Position numbers and translations under genes: made by a program. A stretch of DNA of 6,872 nt, taken from contig CAJMRU010000052.1 in NCBI GenBank assembly GCA_905215845.1, positions 1 to 6,872 on the forward strand. The letters are read 5' to 3'. How positions within the stretch are numbered: the stretch's first letter is position 1; each line of letters opens with the position of its first letter. This DNA is from an uncultured bacterium. GTDB lineage: Bacteria > Bacillota > Clostridia > TANB77 > CAG-508. This document shows positions 1 through 6,192 of this stretch, one piece after another. The notes under the pieces are model-generated. The model did not search any database, had not been told where the DNA came from, and saw only the letters and a list, made by a program, of their open reading frames with translations.

Positions 1-160
1 TTTCTCTTTTTTGCTTGTTTTTTCTCTTTATTTTATACTCTCTGAATAAACATAGATTTAATTACTTTCTAAGATAATGTATATAATATTAGTTTTATTT
101 AAAATTATCACAAATTATTATGTTTTTTCTTACTTATTTCTATTGCATACAAGATTTTCC
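1..160. other. AT-rich non-coding leader at the window edge
   Basis: No open frame of convincing length or composition is visible on either strand. The first 45 bases are pyrimidine-rich on the + strand (runs of T with scattered C), and the rest is T/A-rich. It could hold upstream regulatory sequence for the XRE gene, or the start region of a gene leaving the window to the left, but nothing specific can be assigned. Confidence 0.5.
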
Positions 161-189
161 TTGACTTTTCTGGCTTATTGTTATATAAC
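161..189 (+). promoter_or_regulatory. Sigma-A-type promoter of the XRE regulator gene
   Basis: A -35 element TTGACT (161-166) and a -10 element TATAAC (184-189) are separated by exactly 17 bases. The sequence upstream is A/T-rich, as in an UP element. Transcription should begin near 196, leaving an untranslated leader of about 37 bases before the ATG at 233. This is the best-matching promoter in the left part of the window. Confidence 0.7.
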
Positions 190-232
190 TTAGATAGTAA
201 AAATAAACTAGAAAGTTGGAAGGTGATTAATT

Positions 233-559
233 ATGGCACTAGATTATTCAATCATAGGTCAAAGAATAAAACAAGCAAGACTTGCTAAAAATTATACTCA
301 AGATGAGTTATCTGAAAAGTTAGATGTTTCTATAGCATTTTTAAGTAGAGTTGAAAGAGGTAGTTCTCATATAAATTTAAAGAGATTACATCAATTGTGT
401 AACTTATTAGATGTTTCAGAAGGCTATATTTTAAATGGTGCTTCTAGCGATTCTGAAAATTATTTAACCCAAGAATTTAATGATTTAATTAAAAGTTGTA
501 CTGCTGATAAGCAAAGATTAATCTATAAAGTCGCTAAAATAATTGCTGAAGCTGAATAA
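233..559 (+). CDS. XRE/Cro-C1-family helix-turn-helix transcriptional regulator, 108 aa
   Basis: This is a small DNA-binding repressor-type protein. Residues 8-68 form a typical HTH_3 (Cro/C1) domain: IGQRIKQARLAKNYTQDELS leads into the helix-turn-helix (about 22-43), whose recognition helix includes AFLSRVERG, followed by helices 4 and 5 (NLKRLHQLCNLLDVSEGYIL). Residues 75-108 are a short helical tail (ADKQRLIYKVAKIIAEAE), perhaps for dimerisation. No sensor or peptidase domain is present, so a bound ligand cannot be named. The ATG is preceded by GGAAGGTG (218-225) with 7-base spacing, which supports this start. The gene is monocistronic, with its own promoter upstream and a hairpin terminator downstream (627-666). 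It converges on the multi-HTH gene. Short regulators of this type are common in Clostridia, both chromosomal and phage-borne. The target is unknown; autoregulation is plausible but no operator is evident. Confidence 0.93.
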   Translation: MALDYSIIGQRIKQARLAKNYTQDELSEKLDVSIAFLSRVERGSSHINLKRLHQLCNLLDVSEGYILNGASSDSENYLTQEFNDLIKSCTADKQRLIYKVAKIIAEAE

Positions 560-596
560 ATATTTAGAAGATTATTCATCTTATTATCAGAAATAC

Positions 597-620
597 TTGA
601 ATACTTTAGATACTATTCAA
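597..620. repeat. 7-bp inverted repeat upstream of the shared terminator
   Basis: TTGAATA (597-603) and TATTCAA (614-620) are perfect reverse complements around a 10-base loop. The dyad lies between the XRE stop codon and the terminator. It may be part of the 3' RNA structure of the XRE mRNA or a protein-binding dyad. In sequence this AT-rich, chance is also possible. Confidence 0.35.
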
Positions 621-626
621 CATAAA

Positions 627-666
627 GAAAATCCAATTCAAGTCTATGAATTGGATTCTCTTTTTT
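627..666. terminator. Bidirectional rho-independent terminator between convergent genes
   Basis: Left arm 627-640 and right arm 647-660 pair over 14 positions with one mismatch (11 consecutive pairs next to the loop). The core is ATCCAATTCA / TGAATTGGAT and the loop is AGTCTA (641-646). On the + strand the stem is followed by six T (661-666), terminating the XRE gene. On the - strand it is followed by TTTTCTTT, terminating the multi-HTH gene that ends at 679. Its position between two convergent stop codons fits both roles. Confidence 0.88.
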
Positions 667-678
667 AGGTTTCTGAAA

Positions 679-2568
679 TTATTTAATTTTAGAACCTAAT
701 ATTTCCTTTGCTTTATCGGCAAAATTTTGTATTTTTTCATTATGGTAAATTCTCATATCATCTTGTACTTTTCTATATTTTACTTTAACTATCTTTGAGT
801 TTTCAAGATAGATTTCAAACCCCATAAGAATAATACAATTAATAATTGGATCATATTGTGCCACTAATATATAATCGCCTTTTTCTATTTCTATTTCTTG
901 ATTTTGTTTTAGGAAACTAAGTGGAGAAGTATGATAAAATCTCCAAACTTCTGCTATTGAATTATCCCTAGTATGAAAAATCATATGATTTTCCCTTAAC
1001 TCAATTTCATCTAATTCAAATTTATTTTTTTTAGCTTTATTAGTGGTTATGTTGTTTTGAACTTCTTCCCTTATCTCAGGAAATTTTTTTAAAGAATCGC
1101 TTAAAGATGTTACATTTATTTTTATTTCTTCAGCTATTTCTGTAACACTATAAGCTCTCTTACTTGCTTCTCTTGCCAGCTCTAAATACTCTCGTTCTAT
1201 TTTCTCCTTTTCCTTCAACCTATTAGCTTTTATGTTTGCCTTAATTTCTTCATTTGTTTCTGGAAACTTTTTTAAAAAAGTATCTATGTTATGGCTTTCT
1301 TCGTGCATTTCTTTTGCTAGTTCTCTGCAATCACATACTCTTTGACTTATTTCTTTAATCCTTTCTATTTTTTCAATATCGCTTTGCTTTTCACTTGCTT
1401 TTTTCTTTTTTTGTCGATTATAGTCCAAATTAGCTTTAATCTCCTCTTTTTCTTCTGGGAAATTTTCTTCTAACCATTTGCTAATACCTGATAATCCTAT
1501 TTCTTCTGCTAGCTCATTAAATGTAGATACTCTCATACTTATTTTTTTGGCTTTTTCCAATCGTATTAAATTTTCATGTTGTTTCTGTTTCTTTCTTTCA
1601 TTAGCTTTTTCTCCTCTTTGTACTGCCAAATTAGCTTTAATTTTAACTTTTTCTTCTGGAAAATTTTTTGTTAGCCAACTATTAATATTCGATATACCTA
1701 CTTCTTCTGATATCTCGTTGAAAGTAGATACTCTCAGGCTTATTTCTTTGACTATCTCCAATATTATTAAGTTTTTATTTTGCTTATGCCTATTGTTTTC
1801 ATTATCTCCTTTTTTTTGGTTTGCTTTTAAGTTAGCTTCAATTTCAAGCCTTTCTTCTGGAAAATTTTTATCTAACCAATTATTAATACTTGATATGCCC
1901 ATTGCTTCTGATAGTTCTTTGAAAGTGGATACTACCTTGCTTAAATCTTTAACTTTTTCCAAAGTTATTAAATCTTTTTCTCGTTTTTGTTTCTTTTTTT
2001 CGTTATCTCTCTTTTCTCTATTTGCTACAAGATTAGACTTAATCTCATTTTTTTCCTTTGGAAAATATATCGATAAGTTTTCAGATAAATATTTTATTCC
2101 TACTCTCGCTGTTAGTTCTTTAAAAGAATATACTTCTTTGCTTAATTCTTTAATTTCTTCCATCTTTTGAGAAATAACTTTGTATTGTTCTTTATTTTCT
2201 CTGTTTCTTCTATTAGCATGTAGATTAGTTTTAATTATGCTTATTTCTTCTGGAAAATTTTCACAAATCCATTTTTTTGGATTGCTGATTCCTGTTTTTA
2301 ATTCTAATTCTTTAAAAGAACTGCTTTTTTGACTCACAAGTTTTAAATCTTTTAATTTTTGTATATTTTCCTCTTTTTCTCTCTTTTCTCTATTTGCTTT
2401 TAATGTTGATTTAATATCGTTTCTGTCTTTTGAATAATACATTTCTAACCAAGAAAATAATGTCATACAGGTAATACCTAATTTTTCAGCTAATTCTCTA
2501 TATGAGTATGCTGTTCTACTAGCTTCTTTAATCTCCTCTAAACTCCGAAGTTTTCTTGCTTTTACCAT
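679..2568 (-). CDS. Unrecognised 629-aa protein of eight tandem HTH-like repeats plus a C-terminal domain
   Basis: I do not recognise this family. Residues 10-511 are eight tandem units whose conserved Glu in the [SY]-[TS]-F-x-E-[LI] motif falls at 25, 87, 151, 218, 285, 352, 416 and 477, a period of 61-67 residues. Each unit runs: short helix (LEKVKDLS-like), STFKELSEAMGIS-like helix and turn, a W-L-containing putative recognition helix, NFPEE, then I-K-A-N-L-x-x-N-R and a Lys/Arg/Glu-rich linker. Unit 1 (YRELAEKLGITCMTLFSWLE) looks like a canonical transposase- or sigma-type HTH. Residues 517-629 are a separate domain with alternating hydrophobic strands (GDYILVAQYDP, IILMGFEIYLE) and a final helix. 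No signal peptide, membrane segment or catalytic motif is visible. AAGGAGG (2580-2586) lies 11 bases before the ATG, supporting the start. The gene is monocistronic, divergent from pflB and convergent with the XRE gene. Nucleic-acid binding is inferred from the repeats only. Confidence 0.9.
   Translation of the reverse strand: MVKARKLRSLEEIKEASRTAYSYRELAEKLGITCMTLFSWLEMYYSKDRNDIKSTLKANREKREKEENIQKLKDLKLVSQKSSSFKELELKTGISNPKKWICENFPEEISIIKTNLHANRRNRENKEQYKVISQKMEEIKELSKEVYSFKELTARVGIKYLSENLSIYFPKEKNEIKSNLVANREKRDNEKKKQKREKDLITLEKVKDLSKVVSTFKELSEAMGISSINNWLDKNFPEERLEIEANLKANQKKGDNENNRHKQNKNLIILEIVKEISLRVSTFNEISEEVGISNINSWLTKNFPEEKVKIKANLAVQRGEKANERKKQKQHENLIRLEKAKKISMRVSTFNELAEEIGLSGISKWLEENFPEEKEEIKANLDYNRQKKKKASEKQSDIEKIERIKEISQRVCDCRELAKEMHEESHNIDTFLKKFPETNEEIKANIKANRLKEKEKIEREYLELAREASKRAYSVTEIAEEIKINVTSLSDSLKKFPEIREEVQNNITTNKAKKNKFELDEIELRENHMIFHTRDNSIAEVWRFYHTSPLSFLKQNQEIEIEKGDYILVAQYDPIINCIILMGFEIYLENSKIVKVKYRKVQDDMRIYHNEKIQNFADKAKEILGSKIK
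1036..2541 (-). repeat. Eight-unit protein-coding tandem repeat array (HTH-like units)
   Basis: Approximate unit limits on the - strand are 2541-2368, 2367-2188, 2187-1978, 1977-1777, 1776-1576, 1575-1381, 1380-1195 and 1194-1036. Units 4 and 5 are each exactly 67 residues (201 bp) and, by eye, share about 36 of 67 residues. Unit 6 has 65 residues and is of the same subtype, while the outer units are more divergent. This pattern suggests internal duplication in the centre of an older array. The reading frame is intact throughout. Confidence 0.85.
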
Positions 2569-2644
2569 TATAATATGATCCTCCTTTTTTATTAATCGAA
2601 ACCTTCTATAAAAGATGTTCCGTTGCTACAGTTTTACATAATAT

Positions 2645-2673
2645 ATTGTACTATATTTTCCAACTATTTTCAA
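2645..2673 (-). promoter_or_regulatory. Promoter of the multi-HTH gene
   Basis: Read on the - strand, TTGAAA (2673-2668) and TACAAT (2650-2645) are spaced by exactly 17 bases. The start of transcription is expected near 2638, giving a leader of about 70 bases that ends in the strong AAGGAGG ribosome binding site. An imperfect dyad, TACA-N8-TGTA (2635-2650), covers the -10 element and the expected start and could be an operator. Confidence 0.6.
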
Positions 2674-2695
2674 CATTTTGTTAGTTTTCTCTAAT

Positions 2696-2713
2696 TTGTT
2701 GCAAATACAACAT
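2696..2713. promoter_or_regulatory. Rex-like inverted repeat upstream of the pflB promoter (candidate)
   Basis: TTGTTG-N6-CAACAT is an 18-base dyad 30 bases upstream of the pflB -35 element. It resembles the redox repressor Rex operator (TTGTTA-N6-TAACAA) in half-site sequence and spacing, with mismatches at the inner base pair and the last base. Rex controls fermentation genes in many Firmicutes, so the position is sensible. The match is imperfect and the background is AT-rich, so this is tentative. Confidence 0.3.
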
Positions 2714-2743
2714 AACTTTTCTAAAATTAAGTGTATTATTTTA

Positions 2744-2772
2744 TTGATAATATTTTTCTACTATGTTATTAT
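2744..2772 (+). promoter_or_regulatory. pflB promoter
   Basis: The -35 element TTGATA (2744-2749) and the -10 element TATTAT (2767-2772) have a 17-base spacer. The expected start near 2779 gives a leader of about 44 bases before the ribosome binding site AAAGGAGG (2809-2816), which lies 6 bases from the pflB ATG. Both elements and the ribosome binding site are near-consensus, fitting high expression of an abundant fermentation enzyme. Confidence 0.65.
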
Positions 2773-2795
2773 ATTATCAGTAAAAAATGATAATA
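2772..2795. repeat. Perfect 8-bp dyad at the pflB transcription start
   Basis: TATTATCA (2772-2779) and TGATAATA (2788-2795) are perfect reverse complements around an 8-base spacer. The dyad begins at the last base of the -10 element and covers the expected transcription start. It could be a repressor operator or form a 5' end hairpin that stabilises the mRNA. The regulator is unknown. Confidence 0.4.
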
Positions 2796-2822
2796 ATATA
2801 TATAATTTAAAGGAGGTAAATT

Positions 2823-5060
2823 ATGAAATTTGATCAATGGAATGGATTTGAAAAAGGTGACTGGCAAGATGAAATAAATGTTAGAGATTTCATTCAACAC
2901 AATTATACACCTTATGAAGGTAATTCTGACTTCTTAGCAAATCCAACTGAAAAAACAAGAAAATTATGGGATGAGGTTTTAGAACTTTACAAAAAAGAAA
3001 AAGAAGCTAAAGGTGGAGTTCTAGATATAGATACAAAAACAATATCAACAGTTAATAGTCATGAAGCTGGATATATTGATAAAGATTTAGAAGAAATTGT
3101 AGGTCTTCAAACTGATGCACCTTTAAAAAGAGCTATTATGCCTTTTGGTGGTATTAGAATTGTAGAAAAATCATGTGAAGCTTATGATAGAAAGGTTGAT
3201 CCTGAAGTTGAGGAAATATTTCATAAGTATAGAAAAACTCATAACGATGGAGTTTTCGATGCTTATACTCCTGACATTAGAGCTGCTAGAAGTTCTCATT
3301 TAATTACAGGTCTTCCTGATGGTTATGGTAGAGGAAGAATTATAGGAGATTACAGAAGAGTTGCTCTTTATGGTATTGATGTTTTAATTCAAGAAAAGAA
3401 AAATGATTTATCTATTTTAGATGTTGATTGTTTAACAGAAGAAGTAATTCGTGAAAGAGAAGAAATCCAAGAACAAATTAGAGCTTTAATGGCGTTAAAA
3501 GAAATGGCTTTAAAATATGGATTTGATATCTCTAAACCTGCAACTAACAGTAAAGAAGCTGTTCAATGGTTATACTTTGGATATCTAGGTGCTATTAAAG
3601 ACCAAAATGGTGCTGCTATGAGTATTGGTAGAACTTCAACATTTTTAGATATTTATTTTGAAAGAGATTTGAAAAATGGAACTATAACTGAAGAAGAAGT
3701 TCAAGAAATCATGGACCATTTTGTAATGAAATTAAGACTTGTTCGTTTCTTGAGAACTCCTGAATATAACGAGTTATTTAGTGGTGATCCTGTTTGGGTA
3801 ACTGAAAGTATTGGTGGTATGGGACTTGATGGAAGAACTTTAGTTACTAAAAACTCTTTTAGAGTTCTTCATACTTTAGAAAATCTTGGACCAGCTCCTG
3901 AACCAAATTTAACTGTTTTATGGTCTACAAGATTACCTGATGGATTTAAAAGATATACAACAAATTTATCTATAAAGACATCTTCAATTCAATATGAAAA
4001 TGATGATTTAATGAGAATTACTTTAGGTGATGACTATGGAATTGCTTGTTGTGTTTCTCCAATGAAAATTGGAAAACAAATGCAATTCTTTGGTGCAAGA
4101 GCAAACTTAGCTAAAACTTTATTATATGCTATAAATGGTGGTAGAGATGAAGTTTCTGGAAAACAAATCACTCCAAAATTTGCACCTATAACTTCTGAAT
4201 ATTTAAATTATGATGAAGTAATGGAAAAATTCAGTCAAATGATGGATTATGTGGCCAAAATATATATTAAAGCATTAAATGCAATTCATTATATGCATGA
4301 TAAATATTCATATGAAGCAATTGAAATGGCTCTACATGATAAAGATATTTTAAGAACAATGGCATGTGGTATTGCTGGTTTATCAGTTGTAGCTGATTCA
4401 TTATCTGCAATTAAATATGCTAAAGTTAAAGTTATAAGAGATGAAACTGGTTTAGCTACTGATTATGAAGTAGAAGGTGATTTCCCTAAATTCGGTAATG
4501 ATGATGAAAGAGTTGACGAAATTGCTGTTAAAATAGTTAAAATGTTTATGAATAAATTAAGAAGATATCCAACTTATAGAAATTCAAAACATACATTATC
4601 AATTTTAACAATAACTTCAAATGTAGTATATGGTAAAAATACTGGAAATACTCCTGATGGAAGACGCGCAGGTGAACCATTTGGTCCTGGTGCAAACCCA
4701 TTACATGGAAGAGATACTAATGGTGCATTAGCAGTAATGAATTCTATTGCTAAATTACCTTTTGATTCTTCTGAAGATGGTATATCTTACACATTCTCAA
4801 TAACTCCTGGAACTCTAGGAAAAGATGAAGAAACAAAAGTAACAAACTTAGTAAATATGCTAGATGGTTATTTCAAACAAACTGGACATCATATAAATGT
4901 TAATGTTTTTGATAGAAGTTTATTAGTTGATGCTATGGAACATCCAGAAAAATATCCTCAATTAACTATTAGAGTTTCTGGCTATGCTGTAAACTTTACA
5001 AAATTAACTAGAGAACAACAATTAGATGTAATAAATAGAACAATTCATGAAAGAATTTAA
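2823..5060 (+). CDS. pflB: Pyruvate formate-lyase (formate C-acetyltransferase), 745 aa
   Basis: This cytoplasmic glycyl-radical enzyme converts pyruvate and CoA to acetyl-CoA and formate during anaerobic fermentation. It appears full length, close to the 760 residues of the E. coli enzyme. Diagnostic features are present: the catalytic cysteine pair in IACCVSPM (C409, C410; equivalent to Cys418/419 in E. coli), the substrate-pocket segment PVWVTESIGG (Trp325), and the C-terminal glycyl-radical motif RVSGYAVNF with the radical Gly720 (equivalent to Gly734). The conserved block NTPDGRRAGEPFGPGANPLH (609-628) is also intact. The ACC/VSP signature and the match along the whole length separate it from glycerol dehydratase, choline TMA-lyase and ketobutyrate-lyase-like relatives, although TdcE-type 2-ketobutyrate activity cannot be excluded. 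The start is supported by AAAGGAGG 6 bases upstream. The activase gene pflA follows after a 206-base spacer containing a terminator-like hairpin, as expected when the lyase must greatly outnumber its activase. Confidence 0.98.
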   Translation: MKFDQWNGFEKGDWQDEINVRDFIQHNYTPYEGNSDFLANPTEKTRKLWDEVLELYKKEKEAKGGVLDIDTKTISTVNSHEAGYIDKDLEEIVGLQTDAPLKRAIMPFGGIRIVEKSCEAYDRKVDPEVEEIFHKYRKTHNDGVFDAYTPDIRAARSSHLITGLPDGYGRGRIIGDYRRVALYGIDVLIQEKKNDLSILDVDCLTEEVIREREEIQEQIRALMALKEMALKYGFDISKPATNSKEAVQWLYFGYLGAIKDQNGAAMSIGRTSTFLDIYFERDLKNGTITEEEVQEIMDHFVMKLRLVRFLRTPEYNELFSGDPVWVTESIGGMGLDGRTLVTKNSFRVLHTLENLGPAPEPNLTVLWSTRLPDGFKRYTTNLSIKTSSIQYENDDLMRITLGDDYGIACCVSPMKIGKQMQFFGARANLAKTLLYAINGGRDEVSGKQITPKFAPITSEYLNYDEVMEKFSQMMDYVAKIYIKALNAIHYMHDKYSYEAIEMALHDKDILRTMACGIAGLSVVADSLSAIKYAKVKVIRDETGLATDYEVEGDFPKFGNDDERVDEIAVKIVKMFMNKLRRYPTYRNSKHTLSILTITSNVVYGKNTGNTPDGRRAGEPFGPGANPLHGRDTNGALAVMNSIAKLPFDSSEDGISYTFSITPGTLGKDEETKVTNLVNMLDGYFKQTGHHINVNVFDRSLLVDAMEHPEKYPQLTIRVSGYAVNFTKLTREQQLDVINRTIHERI

Positions 5061-5072
5061 TATTTAAGTTTT

Positions 5073-5115
5073 CACCAAATCGTTTCAGTTTGCTTGTGCG
5101 ATTTGGTGTTTCCTT
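5073..5115 (+). terminator. Terminator-like hairpin after pflB
   Basis: CACCAAATCG (5073-5082) pairs perfectly over 10 bp with CGATTTGGTG (5099-5108) around a 16-base loop, followed by TTTCCTT. The interrupted T-tract and large loop suggest partial termination. That would allow some read-through into pflA while keeping pflB transcripts more abundant and protecting their 3' ends. Confidence 0.75.
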
Positions 5116-5156
5116 GTAAATATTTTTATAACTTTATTTATTTTAAACCAAATTTA

Positions 5157-5187
5157 TATAATGTTTTGTTTATATAAATTATATAAT
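5157..5187 (+). promoter_or_regulatory. Possible pflA promoter -10 elements
   Basis: Two exact TATAAT hexamers (5157-5162 and 5182-5187) lie in the spacer after the pflB terminator. Neither has a good -35 hexamer at 17 bases. The sequence is nearly all A/T, so chance matches are expected. A separate pflA promoter is plausible but not demonstrated. Confidence 0.3.
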
Positions 5188-5192
5188 TAAAG

Positions 5193-5281
5193 AAAGGAGT
5201 GATTCGTATACCATCAAGTAGAAAAACTCTCTAAAAGAGTCATTTGATTCTTTTCAAGGGTTACTTTTGTTTGTTATACGA
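5193..5281 (+). promoter_or_regulatory. Structured pflA leader with an orphan Shine-Dalgarno sequence
   Basis: AAAGGAG (5193-5199) is an excellent Shine-Dalgarno sequence but has no ATG, GTG or TTG start at normal spacing behind it. Downstream, AAAAGAGTC (5233-5241) pairs over 9 positions with GATTCTTTT (5246-5254; one G-U) around ATTT. A competing weaker hairpin uses ACTCT (5226-5230) with AGAGT (5236-5240), so the two are mutually exclusive. An outer arm, TCGTATA (5204-5210) with TATACGA (5275-5281), would enclose both and the TTG at 5267. The layout resembles a translation-control leader, or a small inserted inverted-repeat sequence that displaced the original start. Confidence 0.4.
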
Positions 5282-6034
5282 GAATATATTGTGGACAATA
5301 TAAATTCAGAAAAAAAAGATATAAAATATTTTGCTAAAATTCATTCAGTTGAATCATTTGGTGCTGTTGATGGCCCTGGAATTAGGTTTGTACTTTTTTT
5401 ACAAGGTTGTCACTTGCAATGTAAATACTGCCATAATAGAGATACTTGGGATATGAATGGTGGTTCTTATCGTTCACTTTCAGATGTTTTTGAAAAGATA
5501 ATGAAATATAAAAATTATATAACTCCTAATGGTGGTGTTACAATTTCTGGTGGAGAGCCTTTGTTACAAGTGAACTTTTTAATTGAGTTGTTTAAAAAAT
5601 TAAAAACTGAAAATATACATACTTGTATAGATTCTTCTGGAATGGTTGCTTTAACAGATGATATAAAAGAACTATTATCTTTAACTGATTTGGTTTTACT
5701 TGATATAAAGCATATTAATGATGAAAAATGCAAAGATTTAGTTGGTCATAGTAATAAACTTGAATTAGAATTTGCTAGATATCTAAGTGATAATAATATT
5801 CCTGTATGGATTAGACAAGTTCTTATTCCCGGTTATACTGATGATGAATCTGATTTATTAGAATTAAAATCATTTTTAGGTACACTTAGTAATGTTCAAA
5901 AAGTTGAATTATTGCCTTACCATAGTATGGGGGAATATAAATGGAAAAAATTAGGTCTAAAATATGATTTAGATAGTGTTAGAGATGCTAATAATGATGA
6001 TATTAATAGAGCAAAAAAAATTCTAGGTATTTAA
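5267..6034 (+). CDS. pflA: Pyruvate formate-lyase activating enzyme (radical SAM), 255 aa
   Basis: This activase uses a [4Fe-4S] cluster and S-adenosylmethionine to abstract a hydrogen from the radical glycine of PflB. The radical-SAM motif CxxxCxxC is present as CHLQCKYC (C48, C52, C55), preceded by the family signature IHSVESFGAVDGPGIRFVLF and followed by HNRDTWD. The SAM-binding GGEP motif is at 95-98, and the C-terminal WIRQVLIPG and ELLPYH blocks match PflA. The start is uncertain. No ATG precedes the conserved domain; the TTG at 5267 has AAGGG (5256-5260) 6 bases upstream and gives a tail about 18 residues longer than in E. coli PflA. A GTG at 5291 is the alternative, giving 247 residues, close to the usual 246. 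A TAG at 5219 closes the frame upstream. A strong terminator overlaps the stop codon. Confidence 0.96.
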   Translation: MFVIREYIVDNINSEKKDIKYFAKIHSVESFGAVDGPGIRFVLFLQGCHLQCKYCHNRDTWDMNGGSYRSLSDVFEKIMKYKNYITPNGGVTISGGEPLLQVNFLIELFKKLKTENIHTCIDSSGMVALTDDIKELLSLTDLVLLDIKHINDEKCKDLVGHSNKLELEFARYLSDNNIPVWIRQVLIPGYTDDESDLLELKSFLGTLSNVQKVELLPYHSMGEYKWKKLGLKYDLDSVRDANNDDINRAKKILGI

Positions 6035-6060
6035 TTTATACTTAGAATTTTTTCTTATTT
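6015..6060 (+). terminator. pflA terminator overlapping the stop codon
   Basis: The arm at 6015-6030 pairs with 6038-6053 over 16 positions with a single G-U pair, around the loop TTAATTT (6031-6037). The pflA TAA (6032-6034) sits inside the loop. The 3' arm ends in a T-run and more T-rich sequence follows to 6060. The left arm also encodes the last residues of PflA (about KKILGI), so sequence there serves both coding and termination. Confidence 0.85.
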
Positions 6061-6192
6061 TTATTTAATTTCTTGAGGCTATTTCTTTATTAATTTTAAT
6101 CTATTTCTTTTTTTATTTTAAGCCTATTTTTATTTCTTCTTACTGTTTTATTTTTTACTGTAAAAAGAAGATTGTAAGTTGTTTCTTAGATA
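6061..6192. other. T-rich spacer between convergent pflA and toxN, with degenerate 22-23-bp repeats
   Basis: There is no gene here. CTATTT recurs at 6079, 6101 and 6124, heading degenerate tandem units of 22-23 bp; the first two share CTATTTCTTT. A hyphenated dyad around 6136-6170 (CTTCTT / AAGAAG, with TTTTTACTGTAAAAA inside) lies just beyond the toxin stop codon. It lacks a U-tract on the - strand, so it is not a convincing intrinsic terminator for the toxin gene. Confidence 0.4.

Noticed and set aside
1..120. Divergent promoter or partial gene on the - strand at the left edge
   Set aside because: TATAAAAT-like sequence occurs, but no -35 hexamer at good spacing and no supported frame is seen. 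AT-rich sequence gives many such matches.
1478..2170. A 230-codon open frame on the + strand inside the multi-HTH gene
   Set aside because: It lies antisense to the repeat array. Its protein is Phe/Leu/Ser-rich and mirrors the Lys/Glu-rich repeats on the other strand, and no ribosome binding site is evident. The periodicity comes from the real gene.
5226..5270. Intrinsic terminator or riboswitch in the pflA leader
   Set aside because: The hairpin at 5233-5254 is followed by CAAGGGTTAC rather than a T-run, and no known riboswitch core could be recognised. It is kept only as a structured leader.
5515..5733. A 72-codon open frame on the - strand inside pflA
   Set aside because: It is antisense to the conserved radical-SAM core of pflA and has no ribosome binding site or recognisable domain.
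6136..6170. Intrinsic terminator for the toxin gene
   Set aside because: The CTTCTT/AAGAAG stem has a large, poorly paired interior and is followed by A-rich rather than U-rich RNA on the - strand.
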